Positions 27,279 to 36,097 of a stretch of DNA of 64,000 nucleotides are shown here, piece after piece; position 1 is the stretch's first letter; every line of letters starts with the position of its first letter. The notes under the pieces are model-generated. The model was not told where the DNA came from, did no database searches, and saw only the letters and a list, made by a program, of their open reading frames with translations. The position numbers were made by a program, and so were the translations under genes. Source of the DNA: Pleurocapsales cyanobacterium LEGE 10410 (GTDB taxonomy: Bacteria > Cyanobacteriota > Cyanobacteriia > Cyanobacteriales > Xenococcaceae); NCBI GenBank assembly GCA_015207195.1, contig JADEXJ010000012.1, positions 1-64,000 on the forward strand. The letters are read 5' to 3'.

Positions 27279-27296
27279 GTCGTTTCATGAAACGAC
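27279..27296. repeat. 18-bp perfect palindrome
   Basis: GTCGTTTCATGAAACGAC is a perfect palindrome between the convergent gpgS and pabB genes. It resembles a widespread cyanobacterial dispersed palindrome with a GTAGAGACGTTTC-type core, of which 6460-6481 is a relative. It may end transcription from both sides. Confidence 0.6.
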
Positions 27297-27339
27297 CGTA
27301 CAGTAGTTGGTAGTTAAGAGCCAATAACTTTAATCTGTC

Positions 27340-28782
27340 CTAATGTAACTTTGTACGGCTATACAAAGCTGCGATTTGGGCTTCGGCTTTATTGAGAGAT
27401 TCATACCATTCCCTTGTAGGGTCACTATCGGCAACGATCCCTGCGCCCACCTGACCATAGACTTGAGCCATAGTAGAGTTGGCAGGTCGGACATATAAAA
27501 GGGTACGAATTAGAATATTTAAATCCAAATTGCCTCGGCGATCGAGGTAGCCACAAGAGCCATAAAATAGATTACGACGGACTGGTTCTAACTCTTCAAT
27601 AATTTCCATACAGCGAACTTTGGGACAGCCAGTAATTGTCCCTCCAGGAAAAACACCTTTGATCAAATCTACGGCATCGCGATCGCTTTGTAGAATACCT
27701 CTAACATTACTGACTAAGTGCATTACATGGCTATAACGTTCGATCGCCAGTAATTCATCTACTTCTACCGAACCCCACTGGCATACTCGACCCAAATCGT
27801 TACGTTCTAGGTCTACCAGCATGATGTGTTCTGCCTGTTCTTTGGTGTTGGCGAGCAATTCTTCTGCTAAGGCGCGATCGCGCTGCTTATTGTTGCCTCT
27901 CGGTCTCGTTCCTGCAATAGGTCTGGTTTGAGCCAAATTGTCTTCTAGACGTACCAATCTTTCGGGGGAACAGCTAATGACATCTCCCCAAGGCGATCGC
28001 CAGTAACTAGCAAAAGGAGAAGGATTTATTTGCTGTAGCTGACGATAAATTGACCAGCTATCATCAGTCGTGGTGGTTTTAAATCTCAGAGACAAATTAG
28101 CCTGAAAGATATCTCCAGTCTGAATGTATTGTTTGGCTTGTTTAACGGCATTTTGATATTGCTCCTGGTCGGTCAAAAAAGAAATTGGGGCAGTGTTTGG
28201 AGGAGTTTGCCCAAAGTTTTGATGGGAAGTAGGCTCAGAAAGTTTGGTTTCTAAAAGATCCAGCTGCCGATCGTCCCCAGCAGCCAGCCAGAGGGTTTGT
28301 TCGAGATGGTCAACAACGGCAAAGCATTCTGGCTCATACCAATAGGCTACGGGGAAGGGCAAAGGATCGCGATTGAGATTGGGCAATTGCTCGATCTCCC
28401 AAGCTAAGTCGTAACCCAACCAGCCCAACCAGCCTCCAGTAAAAGGTAAATTAGAGGAATTATAATGAGCTGTACTTTCCCGCTGGAGTAGCGATCGCAA
28501 AAAAGGCAAAACTTCACCGACTGCTGGAGTCCATAATTGGAGTTTTCCCCCAACGGTTCGTGGTTTACCTCCACAAATTGAGTAGCGAGATCGAGAAGCG
28601 TACTCAGAGGGCGATTGTCCTAGTTTCGATACAATGCCTGGGCTTTCTAATAGGGTGGCAATTTGCTCATCGGCGAATAAAGCAGCAAATATTTCCGAAC
28701 CCGTACGATTTTTTACAGGGAGCGATCGCCAGTGCCATGTGATAGCTGTCTGATGGTCTGATTCGAGTTTTGCTTTACCCAT
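27340..28782 (-). CDS. pabB: aminodeoxychorismate/anthranilate synthase component I
   Basis: A 480-residue chorismate-binding enzyme: the N-terminal TrpE/PabB domain is followed by the catalytic part with SPERLVRLEDN, QTRPIAGTRPRG, DLERNDLGRVC and GGTITGCPKVRCMEIIEELE. It makes 4-amino-4-deoxychorismate for folate with a glutamine amidotransferase partner not in the window. I start at the ATG at 28782, two bases after the stop of ecfT, because the 32 residues upstream lie inside that gene. The PIAGTRPRG pattern also occurs in TrpE, so PabB is favoured but not proven. Confidence 0.85.
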   Translation of the reverse strand: MGKAKLESDHQTAITWHWRSLPVKNRTGSEIFAALFADEQIATLLESPGIVSKLGQSPSEYASRSRYSICGGKPRTVGGKLQLWTPAVGEVLPFLRSLLQRESTAHYNSSNLPFTGGWLGWLGYDLAWEIEQLPNLNRDPLPFPVAYWYEPECFAVVDHLEQTLWLAAGDDRQLDLLETKLSEPTSHQNFGQTPPNTAPISFLTDQEQYQNAVKQAKQYIQTGDIFQANLSLRFKTTTTDDSWSIYRQLQQINPSPFASYWRSPWGDVISCSPERLVRLEDNLAQTRPIAGTRPRGNNKQRDRALAEELLANTKEQAEHIMLVDLERNDLGRVCQWGSVEVDELLAIERYSHVMHLVSNVRGILQSDRDAVDLIKGVFPGGTITGCPKVRCMEIIEELEPVRRNLFYGSCGYLDRRGNLDLNILIRTLLYVRPANSTMAQVYGQVGAGIVADSDPTREWYESLNKAEAQIAALYSRTKLH

Positions 28783-28784
28783 AG

Positions 28785-29738
28785 CTAAACCCCTCCCACA
28801 AACCAACGCGCACACCAAAAGGGTATGAGAATTCCCAGAGCCAGCCAGTCGCACCAACGTAGCCTTAGCTGATGCCATTGAACTCGATGTTCATTGGGGC
28901 TAGTAAAACCCCGAACGTCCATCGCTACGGCGATCTGTTCCGCTCGTAGTAATAAATTTTCTAGCAGTTTTTCCGAGACAATTAACCATAGTTGCGCGCT
29001 ACGACGCAAACCCAATTTTTTCCAGTTGATCGCTCTAGTGCGAACCGAGCGCACCAAATTTTGTACTTCTTCCAAGACCAAGGGAATAAAGCGCAGAGCA
29101 AGAGTCAAGGTTAGGGTAATTTCAGAAATTGGCAGATTTAGGCGACGCAGGGGACTCATGAGATCTTCTAAACCTGCGGTGATCTCTTCGGGGGCGGTGG
29201 TTAAAAGATAGAGGCTAGTACTATAAATTAGAGTAAAGATTAAGGTGGAAATCCTGACGGCTACATCTAAAGAACGACGAGTAACTACTAAACGGGGAAT
29301 AAAAGCAAATCCAGGGCGATCGAGGTAGACATATTGATAATCAGTCGGTTGAGGTAGCTGGGTTTGACACTCGGTTGGCGCAGCTTCACCTGCTGATGCG
29401 TCTTCGACAACAGTCACGTTAGGACAGAATTGAGGCACTCTTGGTTGATGCTCAACTGCCAGACCATCGGGAGCAAAGCTAGCAAACACGAACATAAACG
29501 AGCATAATAGCAGTAGCCAACCTATTTGTTTCCGCCACACCCTAAAGGGAATTCCCGCAGCAATAGTTAATCCGATCAAAGAGGCTGCCAAACCAATACG
29601 CCAGAAAGGATTGCCCAATAAAGGAGCAAGTAAATAAGTCATTAACCAAACCAGCTTGACTCGCGGATCGATTTTGTGTAGCCAGGTTACAGGTTGCTCC
29701 AGATACGAACCAATAGGAAGCGATCGCAATAAATCCAT
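28785..29738 (-). CDS. energy-coupling factor transporter T component (CbiQ family)
   Basis: A 317-residue membrane protein with an N-terminal PVTWLHKIDPRVKLVWL segment, about five or six membrane helices, and the ARG-type coupling motif MDVRGF near residue 275. EcfT joins substrate-binding S components to the paired ATPases of vitamin and metal transporters. No S component or ATPase is adjacent, so it probably serves several. A roughly 50-residue loop near residues 88-140 is rich in Pro, Cys and Gln. Its stop is two bases before pabB. Confidence 0.87.
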   Translation of the reverse strand: MDLLRSLPIGSYLEQPVTWLHKIDPRVKLVWLMTYLLAPLLGNPFWRIGLAASLIGLTIAAGIPFRVWRKQIGWLLLLCSFMFVFASFAPDGLAVEHQPRVPQFCPNVTVVEDASAGEAAPTECQTQLPQPTDYQYVYLDRPGFAFIPRLVVTRRSLDVAVRISTLIFTLIYSTSLYLLTTAPEEITAGLEDLMSPLRRLNLPISEITLTLTLALRFIPLVLEEVQNLVRSVRTRAINWKKLGLRRSAQLWLIVSEKLLENLLLRAEQIAVAMDVRGFTSPNEHRVQWHQLRLRWCDWLALGILIPFWCARWFVGGV

Positions 29739-29967
29739 GTTGCTTTTAATTAGGATGAAGGATAAAAGGTCGAGTACTAGAAGTTACCAAACTAGTAAGT
29801 TATCCTTGTACTCTTCGCACTTACAGTTCATTGTCTATTGTTTTTAGTGCAACAACCCCAACCCGCTGCACCATAGCTCAATTGCTGCTGAGTCGTTTAC
29901 TTTACAGTGCTATTAAAGTTGGCAACAGCCAGGATGAATACAAGCTAACAACTAATAGCTTATTCAA

Positions 29968-31047
29968 TTATTCGTTTCTTTGGCGACGAATTTCTCTAGT
30001 AGCTGCTTCGTGTTCGCTCAAAGTTTCACTAAAGACATGAGTACCATCATAACGAGCTACAAAAAACAAATAGTCAGTGCTTTCTGGATTTAGAGTGGCT
30101 TTTAGACTAGCAATTCCAGGAGAAGCAATGGGGGTAGGAGTCAACCCTGTATTAAGGTAGGTATTATATGGCGAGGGAGTTCCAACCTGACTATAGGTTA
30201 GGGGTTGATCGGCAGTTTGCCTAATACCCAAACCATATTCTACGGTGGGGTCAGATTCTAATCTCATTCCTCGGTCAAGCCGAGCGGTAAACACTCCTGC
30301 AATTAAAGTACGTTCTGACCCGATAACTGCCTCCTTTTCGACAATGCTACTGAGAATTACCCAGTCGAGGAGGCTCATATCTGGTTGGGCTGCTTCGTAT
30401 ACAGGTAAAGCGACCTGCTCGAAGTGATCTAGCATGATCTTAATTATGGTCTGAGGATTAGTTGCCAAATCGCTAGAGATTTTATAGGTATCGGGATATA
30501 AAAAGCCTTCTAGGATGGGAATGTCTTGAGGAAGCCAAGGATATTGTTCATAGGGAATTGTCGCAACCGCAGCTTCAAAATCAGCAGCATCAAAGTAACC
30601 CAAGGATTCAAAATACTCTGCCATCTGGATTGTAGACCAGCCTTCGGGAATGGTGAATTTGGTCTGCATGATTTCTCCATGCCAAATTCGACCCGCGATT
30701 TCGGTTAAAGGTTCTTGAGGGGATACTAGATATGTACCAGCCTTGAATCCTCCAGAGGAATCAGTTAGCTGCTTGAGTTTTGTCCAGATTTTCCAACCGT
30801 CAGTAGATTTAATTAAACCAGCTTGAGCTAATTGAGTTCCAATCTGATTACCCGACACCCCAGGCTTGACTGTAAACTGAACTGGGGTGTTTTGTTCATT
30901 CTTCGCTGCTACAGGGGCGGTCAAACCTCTCCAACCAGCCCAACATAACAAAGACGTAATTACCACAACTGCGGGAATAATTTTAGGAGCAATATTTATA
31001 TGAGTTTTATGACGATTGCTATGTTTAGACTTGTTTTGAAAAGCCAT
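29968..31047 (-). CDS. mltG: endolytic murein transglycosylase MltG
   Basis: A 359-residue YceG-like protein that cuts nascent glycan strands in the periplasm and sets their length. A short basic cytosolic tail precedes one membrane helix (about residues 23-42). The LysM-like part and catalytic domain follow; the catalytic glutamate lies in SSIVEKEAV (near 243), and YNTYLNTGLTPTPIASPG is a family hallmark. DUF3727 and aspS lie upstream on the same strand. Confidence 0.92.
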   Translation of the reverse strand: MAFQNKSKHSNRHKTHINIAPKIIPAVVVITSLLCWAGWRGLTAPVAAKNEQNTPVQFTVKPGVSGNQIGTQLAQAGLIKSTDGWKIWTKLKQLTDSSGGFKAGTYLVSPQEPLTEIAGRIWHGEIMQTKFTIPEGWSTIQMAEYFESLGYFDAADFEAAVATIPYEQYPWLPQDIPILEGFLYPDTYKISSDLATNPQTIIKIMLDHFEQVALPVYEAAQPDMSLLDWVILSSIVEKEAVIGSERTLIAGVFTARLDRGMRLESDPTVEYGLGIRQTADQPLTYSQVGTPSPYNTYLNTGLTPTPIASPGIASLKATLNPESTDYLFFVARYDGTHVFSETLSEHEAATREIRRQRNE

Positions 31048-31236
31048 TCTATAAATCTAACTGGGTGAAACGAGGGACAATCAGCTTTATTTTCTAAGCT
31101 GGCTCTTATCTTACCTTGGTTTTTTTTAAATTGTCTGCTGTCTGCCAGAAATCTCTGTGTCTAGTTAGCTTGATTCTTAAAATCTTCCCAACTTCTAGAA
31201 CCCTAAACTATTGATTCCTGGAGAAACTCCTGGGCT

Positions 31237-31797
31237 TTAGTCTTCTGATAACAATTCTTCCAAGATAGGTATTAAATTTTCTTCTTCGGGAGAAACCAAT
31301 TCTAGACGATTTTCAGCATCGTATCGAGCGAAAAACAACAGAGGAGTTAAAGGGGTATAGATGCCGTATTTTTGCTCTGCATGGTAGAAGCAGCATAAAG
31401 CCTGCAATTCTTCTGCTGTTTCTCCATCGTCTTGGTCGCTATCTAAGGTTAACACCTGGTCTTCTTCAATCGGCGGAAGTTCACCTGTAGCAGTCAAAGT
31501 ATAGGCAGTATGATGTAGATAAAGATTGTGTTCTGCTAAAACTGCCTTAGCGTTATCAAAAATTTCGGCGATCGCTCGATCATCATCTAACATCGCAGCC
31601 TCTAATTCTTCCTCACTGTCGTTTTTAATGCTCATAATTACCACGGGAATATCCACTGGTACTAAGAGTAAGTAGGTCATATCATCGGCTTCAAGAGACT
31701 GTTCGATATAACAGGAGAGCGATCGCCCGTTTTCGTCAACAATTGTCAGAGTCTCCTCTTCGTATCGTTCGTCTCGATCATACTGAGGTGATGGCAT
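31237..31797 (-). CDS. DUF3727 domain protein
   Basis: A 186-residue acidic cytosolic protein. The N-terminal part (TLTIVDENGRSLSCYIE) resembles the DUF1292 fold and the C-terminal part (GIYTPLTPLLFFARYD) the DUF3727 family, which is shared by cyanobacteria and plastids. It lies upstream of mltG in the same direction with a 190-bp gap. Function unknown. Confidence 0.85.
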   Translation of the reverse strand: MPSPQYDRDERYEEETLTIVDENGRSLSCYIEQSLEADDMTYLLLVPVDIPVVIMSIKNDSEEELEAAMLDDDRAIAEIFDNAKAVLAEHNLYLHHTAYTLTATGELPPIEEDQVLTLDSDQDDGETAEELQALCCFYHAEQKYGIYTPLTPLLFFARYDAENRLELVSPEEENLIPILEELLSED

Positions 31798-31990
31798 AAT
31801 GCTTGAGTTGAGAATTTGTAGCCAACTAATAATTTTAAGATCTGTGATAAACCTGCTATTTTAGGCTTTAAATACGTTTGTGCAAAATATTATAAACTTT
31901 AGAATATCACTTTTAAGGGATGAAGGATAAAGCAATATTGGTTTGTTATCGCCCGATCCCCACCCCTAATTCTTAATTCTTAATCCTCGA

Positions 31991-33781
31991 TTAATCTTTT
32001 TTTGGCTTATAAGTCGAGGCTATTTCTAGCTCTTTGAGCTGCTTGGCATCTACTGTAGCTGGAGCATCTGTTAGTAAACAACTAGCCTGTTGGGTTTTGG
32101 GGAAGGCAATAACATCGCGAATTGAGTCTTCTCCCGCCAGCAACATCACCAGTCGATCTAAACCATAGGCGATGCCACCGTGAGGGGGCGTACCGTATTC
32201 AAAAGCTTCTAGCAAGAAACCGAACTTATTGTAGGCTTCTTCAATAGATAACCCGATCGCTTTAAACACTTGCTCTTGAAGATCTTTTTGATAGATCCGC
32301 AAGCTGCCACCACCAATTTCAATGCCGTTATACACTAGATCGTAGGCTTGCGCTCTGGCTGTAGTTAAATCTTCAATATCTTCGGGGTAGGGGGCGGTGA
32401 AAGGATGGTGTAGGGCCTCATAGCGTTTCTCCTCGGCATTCCACTCAAACATGGGAAACTCTGTTACCCAAAGTAAGTTTATCTGCTCGTCGTCAATTAA
32501 TCCCATTTCTTCAGCGATAAACAAACGAAGGCGGTCTAAAGATTTGTTAACCGTCGCCGTGTCTCCCGCCCCAAACAGCAGTAAATGTCCTGGTTTTGCC
32601 CCAGTACGGCTTAATAACTCCTGTTTTTGTTCTTCGTTAAGATTGTCCTTAATCGCGCCGATGGTATCGATTTCATTGTTTTCCCGAACTCGAATATAGG
32701 CAATACCTTTTGCCCCTGCGGTAACGGCTTCGTTAAAAATATCTCCTTTGGGCTTGATGCGGACGTTGGAAATAGCGTCATTACCGTGGGGTATGGGCAA
32801 TACTTTAACTTGACCCCCACTGGAAACCGCACCAGAAAAGACCTTAAATCCAGAATCTTTAACAATATCGGAAACGTCTACTAATTCCAGTCCAAAACGA
32901 GTATCGGGGCGATCTGTGCCATAACGCGCCATCGACTCAGCGTAGGTAAGGCGAGGGAAAGGACGTGCCAGCTTAATATTTTTAACCGTCTGGAAAATCT
33001 GGCAGAGCAACGCCTCGTTGAGTTCGATAATCTCATCTTGAGACATAAAGCTCATTTCCAGATCCAACTGAGTAAATTCTGGCTGTCTGTCGGCGCGTAA
33101 GTCTTCATCACGGAAGCAGCGAGCAATTTGATAGTAGCGATCGCATCCCGATACCATCAAGAGCTGTTTGAATAGCTGAGGGGATTGGGGTAAGGCATAC
33201 CAGTTGCCAGGATTAACGCGAGACGGTACCAGATAATCCCTCGCTCCTTCGGGAGTAGAACGAGTTAGAATTGGCGTTTCGATTTCGATAAAGTTTTCTT
33301 CGTCTTCCAGAAATCTCCGCATTGCCTTAACTACCTGATGACGTAGCTGGAGGTTTTTTGCCATGCGCTCCCGCCTCAAGTCTAAATAACGATGCTTGAG
33401 GCGTAGTTTCTCCCCCACCGTCTCCGTGTCCGCAGTAGAAACCTGAAACGGCAGCTGTTGGTTTACTGCGTTGAGTACCTCAATTGATTCGGCATAAATT
33501 TCTACTTGTCCTGTAGGCAGCTTGTCATTTAAAGATTCTGGGGGACGTTGGCTCACTTGACCCACTGCTTTGACTACATATTCGCTACGTAAAGGTTCCG
33601 CATCAGCATAAGACTGTGGCGTGCGTTGGGGATCGCTGACAATCTGTACTGTTCCCGTGCGATCGCGCAAGTCAATAAAGATTACTCCTCCATGGTCGCG
33701 ACGACGATCGACCCAGCCAAAGATAGTAACGGTTTGGTCTATGTGTTCGGCTCGTAGTTCGCCACAGTAGTTAGTTCTCAT
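31991..33781 (-). CDS. aspS: aspartyl-tRNA synthetase
   Basis: A 596-residue class II synthetase, the bacterial length. An N-terminal OB-fold anticodon-binding domain (about 1-105) is followed by motif 2 ([20 protein letters not shown]), the bacterial GAD insertion (about 285-410) and motif 3 ([15 protein letters not shown]). It charges tRNA-Asp; whether it also misacylates tRNA-Asn cannot be told from this. The spacer upstream of it (491 bp) is empty of genes. Confidence 0.96.
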   Translation of the reverse strand: MRTNYCGELRAEHIDQTVTIFGWVDRRRDHGGVIFIDLRDRTGTVQIVSDPQRTPQSYADAEPLRSEYVVKAVGQVSQRPPESLNDKLPTGQVEIYAESIEVLNAVNQQLPFQVSTADTETVGEKLRLKHRYLDLRRERMAKNLQLRHQVVKAMRRFLEDEENFIEIETPILTRSTPEGARDYLVPSRVNPGNWYALPQSPQLFKQLLMVSGCDRYYQIARCFRDEDLRADRQPEFTQLDLEMSFMSQDEIIELNEALLCQIFQTVKNIKLARPFPRLTYAESMARYGTDRPDTRFGLELVDVSDIVKDSGFKVFSGAVSSGGQVKVLPIPHGNDAISNVRIKPKGDIFNEAVTAGAKGIAYIRVRENNEIDTIGAIKDNLNEEQKQELLSRTGAKPGHLLLFGAGDTATVNKSLDRLRLFIAEEMGLIDDEQINLLWVTEFPMFEWNAEEKRYEALHHPFTAPYPEDIEDLTTARAQAYDLVYNGIEIGGGSLRIYQKDLQEQVFKAIGLSIEEAYNKFGFLLEAFEYGTPPHGGIAYGLDRLVMLLAGEDSIRDVIAFPKTQQASCLLTDAPATVDAKQLKELEIASTYKPKKD

Positions 33782-34272
33782 GCTAAGTAGCTAGGTAATA
33801 AAATGTAAAATACAGCGTCTTCAAGAGTAACAAAATCTGCCCCCTTGTGGTTTACTATTTATTGCGCCTGAGTTGAGGTTAAGAAATTAAATTGTTTGGC
33901 AAACCATTAGCAGTTGGCTACTACCCATCACAGTAGATGCAGCTGACAATCTATCAAGACTTGGATCCCTGCTTAACTGATCTAGTTGTGGTCTCTGGTT
34001 CTTGTTCTATGCTTATTCAGTTATTTTAGCCGAAATACGTAAGTTGGCTTAAAGCTTGAATTACAGTTCATTATTACTAATCAAGGACGCACTTTAAAAA
34101 AAACGCAGCCAATCCGCATCATACTAGAGACATCTTGAATAAAACTATCTAAAATGGATTAAATTTCTTAAAATAGTAGTATTTCGGCGATCGCGACTCG
34201 AATACAATATTTTCATTAAATACTAATGATTGGCGAGGGTCTACTGCTATAAATTAGAGTTAATCTAGCATT
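33782..34272. other. 491-bp gene-free divergent spacer
   Basis: AT-rich spacer between the divergent aspS and YdcF-like genes. I looked for small genes, tRNA and strong hairpins and found none. Confidence 0.5.
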
Positions 34273-34896
34273 GTGCATATGTTTTTCCATTTTCCTTCTA
34301 GAGAAGAATCAAACCTAGTTAAGGTAAATCCTACCGAAAAGTTAAGACAGCTACTATTTTGGTCAGTCGTCACGACATCTTTATGTGTGGGATTCAAACC
34401 ATTACCAACTAACAACACTACTCCCGAAGCATTGTTAGTATTGGGAGGACATGAAGAACGAGAGCGTTTTGCTGCAAGATTAGCTCGGCAATATCCCCAT
34501 CTACCAATTTGGATTTCTTCGGGTAGTCCCCAAGAATATGCTCAAAAAATATTTGCTAAGGCAGGAATCTCCAGCGATCGCCTATATTTTGATTATCGTG
34601 CTAGTGATACTGTGACCAACTTTACTACTCTAGTTGACGAACTAGAAGAGCGAGGGATCGACAGCGTATATCTGATTACTTCGGAAAATCACATGACACG
34701 GGCAAAGATCATTGGTGATATTGTCTTTAGAAGTCGAGGGATCGATTTCAAACCCGTAGCTGTCCCTTCAGATAATCCTCCCGAACCCGCAGAAAAATGT
34801 CTACGAGATGGCGTTAGGTCGGTTTTTTGGCTGCTGACAGGGCATACAGGTGCGGTTTTAATTAGGTATAGCGGGAGAAATTTTCAAGCACTTTAG
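34273..34896 (+). CDS. YdcF/ElyC-family (DUF218) protein
   Basis: A 207-residue protein of the DUF218/YdcF group. It has a hydrophobic N-terminal stretch (about residues 28-45), the family core ALLVLGGHEERERFAARLA with ISSGSP, the middle ASDTVTNF segment and TSENHMTRA. E. coli relatives (ElyC, SanA, YdcF) affect envelope polysaccharide. The frame starts with GTG at 34273; an ATG two codons later (34279) is an equally possible start. No clear ribosome-binding site is present. Confidence 0.8.
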   Translation: MHMFFHFPSREESNLVKVNPTEKLRQLLFWSVVTTSLCVGFKPLPTNNTTPEALLVLGGHEERERFAARLARQYPHLPIWISSGSPQEYAQKIFAKAGISSDRLYFDYRASDTVTNFTTLVDELEERGIDSVYLITSENHMTRAKIIGDIVFRSRGIDFKPVAVPSDNPPEPAEKCLRDGVRSVFWLLTGHTGAVLIRYSGRNFQAL

Positions 34897-35050
34897 ATAC
34901 TTTGATGTGAATTTGCTTCGTTCTAGTTTGTTAGTTTTTAGCTATCAGCTTTGGTTTTGGTGGGCAAAGAAATTGTTTCACAAGCGTTTTGTATTGTTGA
35001 ATTTTGCCTACCCTACAAGGGGCAATCGAACTAATCTCTATCAGTGACCG

Positions 35051-35566
35051 TTAGAAGTCGGGATAGAAAGCTAAGTTATCCAACCAATGCACCATCAAAT
35101 ACGGATGAACGATATGACATCGAAAATCGGCACTCCGATATACCCCATGACGATTTTCGAGAACAATCTCGACATTTTTATCGACAAAATCTCTAAAATT
35201 GGCTGTCACTAATACTTGAGCTTTACCCGCTACTGCTGTTTCTAGAACATGAGCATCTTCCGTATCGTGAAGCGGAACTACTCCCGTTCCGCCTAAAGTA
35301 AGCTGGGGTGACTGTAAAGTATAGCTCTCAATACTCCGAAGATACATCTGAGCGGAAAGAGAAGAAACCTGCAAATCTTTCACTAATACTTTCTCTAGGC
35401 GGTTTAGCATCCCCCACGAAATAACTAATTCTACCCGACCCCAGTTACATTCTCGATCTTTAACTATTTTTACTAACGTTTGACAAGCCGTGTCTTGTCG
35501 GCGCTTGCGTTCTGCAAGCAAAGCAGCACACCAGATATTGAGATCCAGACACAATCTGAGTATCAT
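35051..35566 (-). CDS. PIN-domain toxin-like ribonuclease
   Basis: A 171-residue PIN-domain protein. Acidic residues of the nuclease site appear in LCLDLNIW (D8), ETAVAG preceded by HDTEDAHVLE (about 122-130) and VTANFRDF (D near 146). It probably cuts RNA and acts as toxin. Its start codon overlaps the stop of the upstream antitoxin gene by four bases (ATGA type), the usual layout for a toxin-antitoxin pair. The RNA target is unknown. Confidence 0.8.
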   Translation of the reverse strand: MILRLCLDLNIWCAALLAERKRRQDTACQTLVKIVKDRECNWGRVELVISWGMLNRLEKVLVKDLQVSSLSAQMYLRSIESYTLQSPQLTLGGTGVVPLHDTEDAHVLETAVAGKAQVLVTANFRDFVDKNVEIVLENRHGVYRSADFRCHIVHPYLMVHWLDNLAFYPDF

Positions 35567-35904
35567 TCGGTAAGCTTAATCGCAGCAGCCAAAATATCAT
35601 CTTCGGTTTCAAGCTTGCCGAGAGAATCTGTCTTCATTTCCCCAACAACCTTTTTTTGCCAAACCTCATAGCGTTCGTCGATTAAGATTTGAGTGATTCT
35701 TTTAATCGCTCTTTCTCGATCTGCTTCATCTCCCACAGCCTCAATTTGATACCAAGCTTCTCTCGCGCTCACTGGCAACTTGACAAAGAACTTCAGAGCA
35801 ATTGCCATAATCTGCGAAGGAGTTCTCTGTTCGATTTTTGCCAAATAATCAACTAAATCTGCTGTTTGCTTATCGGTATATGCAGATATGGTTTTCCCAC
35901 TCAT
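35563..35904 (-). CDS. antitoxin-like protein of the PIN pair
   Basis: A 113-residue protein with an N-terminal segment (KTISAYTDKQTADLVDYLAKIEQRTPSQIMAIA, split here as seen) that looks like a ribbon-helix-helix DNA-binding domain, and an acidic helical C-terminus that could cover the toxin. It overlaps the PIN gene by four bases. Three copies of TCTATAGA just upstream of its start look like its own operator. The RHH assignment is by pattern, so moderately sure. Confidence 0.7.
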   Translation of the reverse strand: MSGKTISAYTDKQTADLVDYLAKIEQRTPSQIMAIALKFFVKLPVSAREAWYQIEAVGDEADRERAIKRITQILIDERYEVWQKKVVGEMKTDSLGKLETEDDILAAAIKLTE

Positions 35905-35914
35905 AATTTTAACA

Positions 35915-35955
35915 TCTATAGAATCTATAGATATTATAGCTTGTCGCTCTATAGA
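35915..35955. promoter_or_regulatory. triple TCTATAGA operator-like repeat
   Basis: Three palindromic TCTATAGA boxes at 35915-35922, 35924-35931 and 35948-35955. They begin 11 bp upstream of the antitoxin start codon. The layout fits autorepression by the antitoxin or toxin-antitoxin complex. Confidence 0.6.
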
Positions 35956-36097
35956 TCGGTCATTAACTCATGGCTGTTAAAAACTTGAAACTTTATTTGA
36001 AACGATAGGCGATTCATACTTGTACGAGCAAAATATATATAATCAGAACTGTGTTTGAAACATAGAATCATTAGTATCTCAACTCAGCCTTCAGCCT

